From an uncultured Pseudomonadota bacterium (GTDB lineage: Bacteria > Pseudomonadota > Gammaproteobacteria > Burkholderiales > Methylophilaceae), in NCBI GenBank assembly GCA_903854305.1, contig CAINWC010000202.1:1-5560 (forward strand): a stretch of 5,560 bases of DNA, written 5' to 3'. Numbering within the stretch: the first letter of the stretch is position 1; each line of letters opens with the position of its first letter. This document shows positions 1 to 5,560 of the stretch, one piece after another. Under the pieces are notes generated by a model, which worked only from the letters and a program-made list of their open reading frames with translations, had not been told where the DNA came from and ran no database searches. The translations under genes were made by a program, and so were the position numbers.

Positions 1-20
1 AGTGTTTCACGTGAAACACT
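1..20. promoter_or_regulatory. parS: parS centromere-like site (ParB binding site)
   Basis: Seen: positions 1-20 are a perfect 10+10 palindrome, and positions 3-18 read TGTTTCACGTGAAACA, which matches the widely conserved chromosomal parS 16-mer at every base. Known: ParB dimers bind parS through their helix-turn-helix domain, load as CTP-dependent clamps and spread onto flanking DNA, and ParA moves the resulting complex. Context: parA and parB lie about 3.4-5.1 kb downstream in the same window, so the site and its proteins are together. The site lies outside any gene seen here, downstream of the minus-strand cytochrome gene. The window begins at the palindrome's first base, so further parS copies to the left cannot be seen. 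Confidence 0.95.
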
Positions 21-34
21 GCTTTTTTATTTTG
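1..34 (+). terminator. Possible intrinsic terminator overlapping parS
   Basis: Transcribed left to right, the parS palindrome could fold as an 8-bp stem (AGTGTTTC with GAAACACT) closing an ACGT loop. It is followed by GC, six T, one A and four T, at positions 21-33. That is the shape of a rho-independent terminator for a plus-strand gene lying off the left edge. The stem is only moderately GC-rich and the palindrome is fully explained by parS, so a termination role is an inference. On the minus strand the hairpin is not followed by a T run, so it would not terminate the cytochrome gene in the same way. Confidence 0.35.
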
Positions 35-77
35 CCGTACTTAACTTGTTATGAAGCTCACATTACCAATGCCAAAC

Positions 78-524
78 TTATTTTTTAGTTTTTGGCGTTG
101 GAGTTGATTCAGTTAGCAAGTAAGTGATGTAGTTTGCTTTATCTGAAGGAGAGCAATCTGCGCCTAAAATGTCGTTACAGTGTTTAGTGAATTGACCTTC
201 AACTTTGTCGAAGTCACTAAAGCGTTTGTTGTTAACCACTGGAGAAAGTGGGCGAATTGCTTTGCCTGTAACGATGTGTTTGCCAGCATCTGCAGGGTTG
301 GCGGTATGGCATGATGCACAAGCGGTTTCTTTACCGTTAGCTGCTTTTACTTTTTGATTAAAAAATGTTTTGCCGTCAGCGACTGAAGGCACAAAGCTAG
401 GGTTTTTAGCTTGAGCAACTGCAGTATAAATTTTAGCTAGTTTTTCTGCATTTGCAACGCTGGCTTGTGCAGAAAATGCGCTAAGGCCAAGTAAGATTGC
501 TAATGCGATGTTTAATTTTTTCAT
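78..524 (-). CDS. Periplasmic monoheme cytochrome c'' (SHP/DUF1924 family)
   Basis: The 148-residue product has a clear Sec signal peptide: a KK n-region, a hydrophobic stretch at residues 5-18, and a probable AQA/S cleavage after residue 21. One c-type haem site, CASCH, lies at 69-73. Sequence around it (GKETACASCHT, HIVTGK) and near the C-terminus (FTKHCNDILGADCSPS, 112-127) matches, from memory, Methylophilus methylotrophus cytochrome c''. There the haem iron is bound by two histidines, one of which detaches on reduction, coupling electron and proton uptake. The equivalents here are His73 and His115, and Cys116/Cys124 would form the known disulfide. Mature length, about 127 residues, fits that protein (124). 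The start is backed by GGAG at 532-535, 7 nt upstream of the ATG. The gene stands alone, without the cytochrome b561 and diheme cytochrome partners often found beside SHP genes. Its physiological redox partner is unknown. Confidence 0.92.
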   Translation of the reverse strand: MKKLNIALAILLGLSAFSAQASVANAEKLAKIYTAVAQAKNPSFVPSVADGKTFFNQKVKAANGKETACASCHTANPADAGKHIVTGKAIRPLSPVVNNKRFSDFDKVEGQFTKHCNDILGADCSPSDKANYITYLLTESTPTPKTKK

Positions 525-790
525 TTTAATGCTCCGTTTCTAGGTGAAAAAGTACGCTTCTTAAGTGTTACTAAAGCGAATGTTATGCCAACTTTGTTAA
601 GAAATTGTGTCTTGCTCGTTAACAGTATAACTTTAGCATGTAAATCGTGCTTAAAATCAACTGATGAAACAAGCTTTTGCATGACTAATAGCATCAATTC
701 CAGTAAAATCAATTTCTTTGTTCAATTCATCAAAGTGAATTGCCAATCTGTTGCCAGGCCATTACTAATTCATTGGAAGTTAAGCGTTAA
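525..790. promoter_or_regulatory. Divergent intergenic region between the cytochrome gene and mnmG
   Basis: This 266-bp gap must hold the promoter of the minus-strand cytochrome gene and probably that of the mnmG cluster. Two weak sigma70-like candidates point toward mnmG: ATGACT (681-686) with TAAAAT (704-709) at 17-bp spacing, and TTGCCA (740-745) followed 17 bp later by a poor TACTAA (763-768). The second would leave a very short leader. An inverted repeat CAATTCA (723-729) / TGAATTG (736-742) and a repeated TTGCCA (740-745 and 751-756) could be operator-like. I found no convincing promoter for the cytochrome gene. I saw no DnaA boxes, tRNA or believable small gene; a 69-codon frame at 585-794 looks like chance. 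Confidence 0.4.
775..779 (+). promoter_or_regulatory. Ribosome binding site of mnmG
   Basis: GGAAG sits 11 nt before the ATG at 791 and 14 nt before a second in-frame ATG at 794. The spacing is long for a Shine-Dalgarno site and favours the first ATG. An in-frame TAA at 788-790 rules out any earlier start. Confidence 0.45.
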
Positions 791-2719
791 ATGATGCCAA
801 AAGCTCAATTTAAGTATCCGGATATTTTTGATGTCATTGTTGTCGGTGGCGGTCATGCCGGCACCGAAGCGGCGCTTGCAAGCGCTAGAATGGGGCAAAA
901 AACCTTATTGCTCACACATAATATCGAAACGCTAGGCCAAATGTCTTGCAACCCAAGCATAGGCGGCATTGGCAAAGGTCATTTGGTTAAAGAGATTGAT
1001 GCGCTTGGTGGCGCGATGGCAGCCGCAACAGATGAAGGTGGCATTCAGTTTCGCATTTTAAATTCCAGTAAAGGCCCCGCAGTGCGCGCTACCCGTGCAC
1101 AAGCTGATCGGGTTTTGTATAAAGCGGCTATTCGACGCAGGCTTGAAAACCAGCCTAACCTGTGGCTTTTTCAGCAAGCGGTTGATGACATTATTTTAGA
1201 GGGTGATTCAGATTCTCCACGTGCCGCTGGCGTCGTCACGCAAATTGGTCTACGTTTCGCATCAAAAACAGTGGTGCTTACCGCGGGTACATTTTTAGGT
1301 GGTTTGGTGCATGTGGGTTTGCAAAATTACAGCGCAGGCCGCGCTGGTGATCCACCGTCAATCTCGCTGGCAGCACGTTTGCGTGAAATCGGTTTACCTG
1401 TGGGCCGCTTAAAAACTGGCACGCCACCGCGTATTGATGGCCGTACCATTGACTATTCTGTGATGCAGGAACAGCCAGGCGACAATCCCGTGCCTGTGTT
1501 CTCGTTTTTAGGCAATGCCGCGCAGCACCCTGCCCAACTGTCTTGCTGGATTACCCATACCAACGAACGCACGCATGACATTATTCGCAGCGGTTTAGAT
1601 CGCTCGCCTATGTATACCGGTGTGATTGAAGGCGTTGGCCCACGTTATTGCCCGAGTGTGGAAGATAAAATCCATCGCTTTGCAGATAAAGATTCGCACC
1701 AAATATTTTTAGAGCCAGAAGGCTTAACCACTAACGAAATTTACCCAAATGGTATTTCTACCAGTTTGCCGTTTGATATTCAACTGGCTTTGGTGCGCTC
1801 GGTTAAGGGTTTGGAGAATGCCCACATTTTACGTCCAGGTTATGCCATCGAGTATGATTATTATGATCCGCGTGGCCTAAAAAGCTCGCTGGAAACTAAA
1901 TCGGTGCAAGGCTTATTCTTCGCTGGCCAGATTAACGGCACAACAGGCTATGAAGAGGCAGCTGCGCAAGGTTTATTGGCCGGTGCAAATGCCGCACTTT
2001 TAGCGCAGGGTAAAGAATCTTGGTGCCCTGCCCGCGACGAGGCTTACATTGGCGTAATGGTGGATGACTTGATTACGCGCGGCGTTACCGAGCCGTATCG
2101 TATGTTTACCTCTAGAGCTGAATATCGTTTGCAATTAAGGGAAGACAACGCCGATATGCGTCTAACGGAAATGGGTCGAAAATTAGGCTTGGTTGATGAT
2201 GTGCGTTGGGAAGCGTTTAGCCGCAAGCAGGAAGCGGTGGTGCGCGAGCAAGATCGCTTAAAAAAGACCTTTGTACAACCCGCAAATTTAGATGTAGACA
2301 AAATGACTGCGCTATTTGGCAAGCCGTTAGAGCATGAGTATAGTTTGTTTGAATTGTTACGCCGCCCAGAAGTAAGCTATGAGGCAGTGCTGACCTTAGG
2401 CGAAGATGGTCTAGGCGAAACTGCGCCAGAGGTGCGTGAGCAGGTAGAAATCGCTGCAAAATATCAAGGTTATATTGATCGCCAAACCGATGAGGTGGCG
2501 CGTAGTCGTGGCCAGGAAAATACCAAGCTACCCGATGATTTGGATTATCGCGAGATTCATGGTTTGCCGATTGAGGCGCAGCAAAAATTGAATGCGCAAA
2601 AGCCTGAAACTATCGGCCAAGCCAGCCGTATTTCAGGCATTACGCCAGCGGCAATCTCATTGTTATTGGTTTACTTGAAACGTAAATCACGCAGCAAGCA
2701 AGTAGAAGTTGCCGCATGA
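791..2719 (+). CDS. mnmG: tRNA uridine-5-carboxymethylaminomethyl modification enzyme MnmG (GidA)
   Basis: MnmG is the FAD-dependent partner of the GTPase MnmE. In the cytoplasm the complex uses methylene-tetrahydrofolate and glycine or ammonium to build (carboxymethyl)aminomethyl groups on the wobble uridine of several tRNAs, supporting accurate decoding and frame maintenance. The 642-residue product is close to the usual length of about 630. Seen: the Rossmann FAD motif GGGHAGTEA at 19-27; the SCNPSIGG block at 52-59 with Cys53; the family signature [11 protein letters not shown] at 283-293 with Cys287; and a second signature, [17 protein letters not shown], at 378-394. Cys53 and Cys287 appear to correspond to the two conserved cysteines of the E. 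coli enzyme. The helical C-terminus, from about 550, is the MnmE-interaction region. The start is the first of two adjacent ATGs, directly after an in-frame TAA. The gene overlaps rsmG by 4 bp, suggesting co-transcription. No frameshift or missing motif is visible. Confidence 0.98.
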   Translation: MMPKAQFKYPDIFDVIVVGGGHAGTEAALASARMGQKTLLLTHNIETLGQMSCNPSIGGIGKGHLVKEIDALGGAMAAATDEGGIQFRILNSSKGPAVRATRAQADRVLYKAAIRRRLENQPNLWLFQQAVDDIILEGDSDSPRAAGVVTQIGLRFASKTVVLTAGTFLGGLVHVGLQNYSAGRAGDPPSISLAARLREIGLPVGRLKTGTPPRIDGRTIDYSVMQEQPGDNPVPVFSFLGNAAQHPAQLSCWITHTNERTHDIIRSGLDRSPMYTGVIEGVGPRYCPSVEDKIHRFADKDSHQIFLEPEGLTTNEIYPNGISTSLPFDIQLALVRSVKGLENAHILRPGYAIEYDYYDPRGLKSSLETKSVQGLFFAGQINGTTGYEEAAAQGLLAGANAALLAQGKESWCPARDEAYIGVMVDDLITRGVTEPYRMFTSRAEYRLQLREDNADMRLTEMGRKLGLVDDVRWEAFSRKQEAVVREQDRLKKTFVQPANLDVDKMTALFGKPLEHEYSLFELLRRPEVSYEAVLTLGEDGLGETAPEVREQVEIAAKYQGYIDRQTDEVARSRGQENTKLPDDLDYREIHGLPIEAQQKLNAQKPETIGQASRISGITPAAISLLLVYLKRKSRSKQVEVAA

Positions 2720-3366
2720 CCTTGCAAGCTATGCTGCAAGCCAAGCTAGAGGCTGGTTTGCTAGAGATGGGATTGCAAATCAGCGGCGAAAAGCAAGCGA
2801 AGTTAATCGCTTATTTACTGCTGATTGATAAGTGGAACAAGGTGCATAACCTGACGGCCGTGCGCGACCCGTTAGAAATGGTGGCGCTACATTTGCTAGA
2901 TAGTTTAAGTGTGTTGCCGCATGTGGAAGCATTGGCGCCAAAATATTTGCTGGATGTTGGTGCGGGTGCTGGCTTGCCGAGTATTCCATTGGCGATTTGC
3001 TTACCTGAATTGCAAGTGACCGCGATTGATTCTGTGCAAAAGAAAACCAGTTTCATGCGGCAAGTAAAAGGTGAATTGGCGTTAAGTAATTTCAAGGTTG
3101 AAGCTGGGCGAGTGGAAGCTTTAAAAGCGGCGCATAAGTTTGATGTGATTATTTCACGTGCATTTTCAGAGATTGCTTTGTTTATTAAGCTTACCAAGCA
3201 TGTACTGGCGGATGGTGGTTGGTGGTTGGCGATGAAAGGCGTGGTGCCTAATCATGAATTCGAAAATCAAGATTTTATAAATTTAGGCATTAAGCCCTGC
3301 AAAATTGAAGCGCTAAAAGTGGCTGGATTAGAGGCGGAGCGGCATTTGGTTTTTTTGCGGCCGTAA
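2716..3366 (+). CDS. rsmG: 16S rRNA (guanine527-N7)-methyltransferase RsmG (GidB)
   Basis: RsmG transfers a methyl group from S-adenosylmethionine to N7 of G527 in 16S rRNA, in the 530 loop of the small subunit. Loss of this mark is known to give low-level streptomycin resistance. The 216-residue length is normal for the family. Seen: [12 protein letters not shown] at 40-51 and HLLDSL at 59-64, both family hallmarks; the SAM-binding motif [16 protein letters not shown] at 78-93; an acidic residue ending strand 2 at Asp105 in [13 protein letters not shown] at 146-150; and MKG at 173-175. The ATG overlaps the mnmG stop in an ATGA arrangement, so translation is probably coupled. A weak AGAAG lies 7 nt upstream, inside mnmG. 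The mnmG-rsmG pairing is the classic gidA-gidB order near replication origins. Confidence 0.97.
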   Translation: MTLQAMLQAKLEAGLLEMGLQISGEKQAKLIAYLLLIDKWNKVHNLTAVRDPLEMVALHLLDSLSVLPHVEALAPKYLLDVGAGAGLPSIPLAICLPELQVTAIDSVQKKTSFMRQVKGELALSNFKVEAGRVEALKAAHKFDVIISRAFSEIALFIKLTKHVLADGGWWLAMKGVVPNHEFENQDFINLGIKPCKIEALKVAGLEAERHLVFLRP

Positions 3367-3431
3367 TATATTTTTGCAACCCAAATATTTTATAAACAAG
3401 TATTTTAAAAATAATTAAAATTAAAGTAAAT
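3367..3431 (+). promoter_or_regulatory. AT-rich spacer upstream of parA, possible parAB promoter
   Basis: This 65-bp gap is almost entirely A and T. It contains TATTTTA twice (3386-3392 and 3401-3407). The best sigma70-like pair is TAAACA (3393-3398) with TAAAAT (3416-3421) at 17-bp spacing, but that would start transcription only a few bases before the parA ATG. No hairpin terminator follows rsmG, so read-through from mnmG-rsmG is equally possible. There is no clear Shine-Dalgarno sequence before parA. Confidence 0.25.
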
Positions 3432-4232
3432 ATGAAAATATTAGCCATTACCAATCAAAAAGGCGGCGTAGGTAAAACGACTACCTGCGTAAACTTAGCC
3501 GCCAGCATGGCTAGCTTAGGCAAAAAAGTTTTGCTGATCGATCTTGACCCGCAAGGCAATGCCAGTACGGGTAGCGGCATCGATAAAGCGCATCTTAAGC
3601 ATAGTGTTTACCATGTGTTAATTGGTGAAAAAACATTGAGCGAAGTGATTCTGACGAGTGAAAAAGGCGGTTTTGATATTGCGCCTGCAAATCGTGAGTT
3701 AGCCGGTGCTGAAGTTGATTTGGTGAATGAGCTTGCGCGCGAAACGCGCCTGAAAGTGGCGATTGCTAAATTAGTGAATGTCAAAGGTGCAGCTGTTTAT
3801 GATGTGATTTTACTGGATTGCCCCCCCGCCCTCAATTTGGTTACGGTGAATGCACTAACGGCTGCCAATGCGGTGATGATTCCGATGCAGTGTGAGTATT
3901 ACGCTTTAGAAGGCTTGTCTGATTTGGTGAATACCATTAAAAAAGTACGCGCGCGGTTGAACCCGACATTGGAGATCGAAGGTTTGCTACGCACCTTGTT
4001 CGATAATCGCAATATGCTGGCTAATCAAGTTTCCGCGCAGTTAATTAGTCATTTTGGCGATAAAGTTTATAAAACAATTATTCCACGCAATATTCGTCTG
4101 GCCGAGGCGCCCAGTTATGGTGTGCCCGTGCTTAGCTATGACAAGGCATCAAAAGGTGCGCAGGCTTATATGGATTTAGCGCATGAGATTAACGGTAAAG
4201 AAAGCATAAGCAAAGAGAAAAAAAATGGTTAA
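3432..4232 (+). CDS. parA: Chromosome partitioning ATPase ParA (Soj)
   Basis: ParA is a deviant Walker ATPase. Its ATP-bound dimers coat the nucleoid, and ParB bound at parS stimulates hydrolysis, so that the origin region is moved and positioned during segregation. Seen in the 266-residue product: the deviant Walker A KGGVGKTT at 10-17 with signature Lys10 and catalytic Lys15; the Walker A' segment VLLIDLDPQGN at 33-43, including Asp39; Walker B VILLDCPP at 125-132; and the C-terminal family block PRNIRLAEAPSYG at 218-230. There is no N-terminal helix-turn-helix domain of the kind carried by the longer plasmid type Ia ParAs, so this is the short chromosomal Soj type. The end of the gene overlaps parB by 8 bp within an A-rich stretch (eight A at 4218-4225), implying coupled expression. 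All motifs are intact. Confidence 0.97.
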   Translation: MKILAITNQKGGVGKTTTCVNLAASMASLGKKVLLIDLDPQGNASTGSGIDKAHLKHSVYHVLIGEKTLSEVILTSEKGGFDIAPANRELAGAEVDLVNELARETRLKVAIAKLVNVKGAAVYDVILLDCPPALNLVTVNALTAANAVMIPMQCEYYALEGLSDLVNTIKKVRARLNPTLEIEGLLRTLFDNRNMLANQVSAQLISHFGDKVYKTIIPRNIRLAEAPSYGVPVLSYDKASKGAQAYMDLAHEINGKESISKEKKNG

Positions 4233-5043
4233 ATTAAAAGGCTTAAATAGAGGTTTAGGTCGCGGACTGGATGCGCTGTTGGCTGGTGATATGGGCAGCG
4301 TTGGTGAGGCCGACTCTTTGTTGATGCTTAAAATAGAGCAATTGCGCCCAGGTAAATATCAGCCGCGTAGCTATATGGATCATGCTGCACTGCAAACCTT
4401 AGCAGATTCAATTAAGGCGCAAGGCATTATGCAGCCCATATTGGTGCGGGCGTTGAGCGATGGGTTGTCTGATGAGCAGCATTATGAAATCATCGCGGGT
4501 GAACGCCGTTGGCGCGCCAGTAAGATGGCGGGCTTAGAAGATGTGCCCGTGTTGGTGCGCGAAATAGAAGACGAAGCCGCGCTAGCAATGGCGTTGATTG
4601 AGAATATTCAACGCGAAAATTTAAACCCGCTTGAAGAAGCGCAAGGTATTAAACGCTTGATAGACGAATTTGCCATGACACACGAAAAAGCGGCAGTTGC
4701 AGTCGGTCGTTCACGTGTTGCAGTTTCTAATCTATTGCGCTTGTTAAACTTATGCGTGCCAGTGCAAGAGTTGTTGATGCACGGGAAAATCGATATGGGA
4801 CATGCGCGTGCATTAATTGGTCTCAGTGGCGCACAGCAAGTGATGCTTGCCGAAGAAATTATGCAAAATAATTATTCCGTGCGCGAAGCTGAGAGTTTGG
4901 TTAAAAAGCACAATACGCAAGTTGGCAATTTGTCGGAAGACTCAACACAAAACACCCAGCAAAAGGTTGCACATAAAACCTACGTTAATCCTGATGTTTT
5001 AAGGCTGCAGGAAGCTTTAAGCGATAAATTGGGCGCCGGGTGA
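4225..5043 (+). CDS. parB: Chromosome partitioning protein ParB (Spo0J), C-terminally truncated by a frameshift
   Basis: ParB is the parS-binding CTPase clamp of the partition system. The open frame gives 272 residues. Seen: the N-terminal GLGRGLDALL at 10-19, the ParA-contacting peptide; a ParB/Srx-like domain from about 33 with the CTP-binding GERRWRASK at 92-100 and ENIQRENLNPLEEA at 126-139; a helix-turn-helix for parS around 148-172; and a polar linker at about 228-250. The C-terminal domain begins at NPDVLRLQEALSDKLGAG (255-272) and then stops abruptly at TGA 5041-5043. The rest of that domain is encoded in the -1 frame directly downstream, so the intact protein would have about 304 residues, normal for the family. 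As written, the product would lack most of its dimerisation/DNA-binding end. AAAGAG (4212-4217) lies 7 nt before the start. The protein's parS target is at the left end of this window. Confidence 0.95.
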   Translation: MVKLKGLNRGLGRGLDALLAGDMGSVGEADSLLMLKIEQLRPGKYQPRSYMDHAALQTLADSIKAQGIMQPILVRALSDGLSDEQHYEIIAGERRWRASKMAGLEDVPVLVREIEDEAALAMALIENIQRENLNPLEEAQGIKRLIDEFAMTHEKAAVAVGRSRVAVSNLLRLLNLCVPVQELLMHGKIDMGHARALIGLSGAQQVMLAEEIMQNNYSVREAESLVKKHNTQVGNLSEDSTQNTQQKVAHKTYVNPDVLRLQEALSDKLGAG

Positions 5044-5138
5044 ATATTAAAATCAGTGAAAATGGTGCGGGTATGGTTAAAATTAACTACGCTAATTTAG
5101 ATCAGTTAGATGAAATTATTGCTAAAATTTCACGATAA
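5040..5138 (+). pseudogene. parB: Out-of-frame C-terminal end of ParB
   Basis: Read from GTG at 5040-5042, in the -1 frame relative to the upstream parB frame, 32 codons run to TAA at 5136-5138. The segment begins VNIKISENG, continues MVKINYANLDQLDEIIAKI, and ends SR. This is the typical end of a ParB C-terminal domain: two short strands followed by the amphipathic LDxLDxIIxxI helix that helps form the leucine-zipper-like dimer. Joined after Gly272 it completes the domain without a gap, so one base is missing at or near GGG 5038-5040. It is unlikely to be translated independently. It marks either a sequence error or a recent disabling mutation. Confidence 0.88.
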
Positions 5139-5187
5139 TATCGTACTAATTGCAGCTTAATTCCACTGTAATTCCAGAAAATATTGC

Positions 5188-5217
5188 GCTAAGTGTTTCA
5201 TTTTGCTTGAACTTAGC
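5188..5217. terminator. Stem-loop downstream of parB, weak terminator candidate
   Basis: GCTAAGT (5188-5194) and ACTTAGC (5211-5217) are perfect 7-bp inverted repeats around a 16-nt loop, 50 bp past the true end of parB. A T run is lacking after the stem (CTCTTGAC follows), and the loop is large, so this is a poor intrinsic terminator. It lies just upstream of the candidate atpI promoter and could instead be an operator or chance. Confidence 0.25.
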
Positions 5218-5219
5218 TC

Positions 5220-5248
5220 TTGACTAAAAAGTGGTAATAATTCAAAAT
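5220..5248 (+). promoter_or_regulatory. Candidate sigma70 promoter for atpI and the atp operon
   Basis: TTGACT (5220-5225, five of six consensus bases) and CAAAAT (5243-5248, four of six) are separated by the ideal 17 bp. Transcription would begin near 5255, giving a leader of roughly 95 nt before atpI. This is the best promoter-like pair in the 212-bp gap between parB and atpI and is consistent with an ATP synthase operon promoter. It is based on reading by eye only. Confidence 0.45.
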
Positions 5249-5291
5249 CGCGGACTTTGCTGCATCAAGCATGTAAGTTGCGCTGAATAAT

Positions 5292-5317
5292 AAAAATAAG
5301 CGCTAAAAATAAGTGTT
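5292..5317. repeat. Imperfect 13-bp tandem repeat in the atpI leader
   Basis: AAAAATAAGCGCT (5292-5304) is followed directly by AAAAATAAGTGTT (5305-5317), with 11 of 13 positions identical. It falls in the untranslated leader of atpI. The function is unknown, and in AT-rich sequence this may be a simple duplication. Confidence 0.5.
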
Positions 5318-5350
5318 AGCAAAGCTTTTAAATTAACTGGGTTTAAGACA

Positions 5351-5560
5351 TTGTCAGCAGCATCCATCACAGCAGATGTATTTAGCAAAATGCTTAAAGT
5401 TCAGCTAATCGCAACATTAGCGGTGGCAGTTGTAGCCTTATTTATTTCAGGTATGCATGCAGGTGTTTCAGCAATGTTAGGTGGTGCATCTGTATTGTTA
5501 GGCGCATCCGTTGCAGCAATCATCGCAAAACGCGGTGCAAATAATGAAGATCCAACAGCA
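5351..5560 (+). CDS. atpI: ATP synthase subunit I (AtpI), 5' part only
   Basis: The frame runs off the right edge after 70 codons without a stop; the family is usually around 110-130 residues. AtpI is a small inner-membrane protein encoded first in many F1Fo ATP synthase operons. It is not part of the working enzyme but is thought to help assemble the c-ring. Seen: a short amphipathic start (SITADVFSKMLKVQL, 5-19), a first hydrophobic membrane segment at about 17-33, a short turn (GMHAG), a second, Gly/Ala-rich segment at about 37-59, then AKRG, a positively charged cytoplasmic end. The start chosen is TTG at 5351: the frame is closed by TAA at 5297-5299, and there is no ATG or GTG before ATG 5390. 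Starting at 5390 would drop the SITADVFSK segment. The Shine-Dalgarno signal is weak for either start. Family assignment is by resemblance to betaproteobacterial AtpI. Confidence 0.82.
   Translation, partial: MSAASITADVFSKMLKVQLIATLAVAVVALFISGMHAGVSAMLGGASVLLGASVAAIIAKRGANNEDPTA

Noticed and set aside
521..712. 63-codon minus-strand frame overlapping the start of the cytochrome gene
   Set aside because: It lies in the promoter region and runs into the signal-peptide codons in another frame, with no recognisable protein features.
525..790. Replication origin beside gidA, as in E. coli
   Set aside because: I found no TTATCCACA-type DnaA boxes and no AT-rich unwinding array here. The gene order suggests nearness to the origin but the origin itself is not visible in this window.
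585..794. 69-codon plus-strand frame whose TGA overlaps the mnmG ATG in an ATGA arrangement
   Set aside because: The overlap resembles translational coupling, but the protein has a random-looking composition, no recognisable motif and no clear ribosome binding site, and it fills a divergent promoter region. I treat it as chance.
3150..3165. CACGTG core inside rsmG resembling parS
   Set aside because: Only 11 of 16 bases match parS and one arm is lost; the others at 4707-4722 in parB (11 of 16) and 1213-1228 in mnmG (9 of 16) are similarly poor. Such matches are expected by chance in coding sequence.
4218..4225. Run of eight A at the parA/parB overlap as a slippery site for a ParA-ParB fusion
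   Set aside because: A -1 slip meets a stop at 4235-4237 and only a +1 slip enters the parB frame. The 8-bp overlap with its own ATG and nearby AAAGAG explains parB translation better.
5192..5200. AGTGTTTCA, identical to the left nine bases of the parS palindrome
   Set aside because: The right arm is absent (TTTTGCTTGAA follows), so a ParB dimer would not have its two half-sites. It is recorded only as a coincidence or relic.

Overview
The window looks like a near-origin chromosomal segment of a betaproteobacterium, most likely a Methylophilaceae methylotroph (Methylotenera/Methylophilus type). That inference rests on two things. The first gene closely matches, as I remember it, the cytochrome c'' of Methylophilus methylotrophus. 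The gene order mnmG-rsmG-parA-parB-atpI is the classic origin-proximal order of proteobacteria. Base composition is moderate with AT-rich gaps. No insertion sequence, phage gene, CRISPR array, tRNA or rRNA is visible.

Layout: positions 1-20 are a perfect palindrome containing a canonical chromosomal parS site, followed by a T-rich run. A single minus-strand gene (78-524) encodes a secreted monoheme cytochrome c''. A 266-bp divergent spacer separates it from a plus-strand cluster: mnmG (tRNA wobble-uridine modification), rsmG (16S rRNA G527 methylation, overlapping mnmG by 4 bp), a 65-bp AT-rich gap, then parA and parB (overlapping by 8 bp). A 212-bp spacer with a plausible promoter leads into the start of atpI, which runs off the right edge and normally heads the F1Fo ATP synthase operon.

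The genes fall into three functional groups. parS, ParA and ParB form the chromosome partitioning system: ParB loads at parS and the ParA ATPase positions the ParB-parS complex. MnmG and RsmG modify tRNA and rRNA. Cytochrome c'' and AtpI belong to periplasmic electron transfer and energy conversion.

The most notable observation is that parB is broken. Its reading frame stops at 5041-5043, but the missing end of the ParB C-terminal dimerisation domain (32 codons) is intact in the -1 frame at 5040-5138. One base appears to be missing near the GGG at 5038-5040. This is either a sequencing/assembly indel or a genuine recent mutation. I see no evidence for a previously undescribed system; the rest is ordinary housekeeping sequence.
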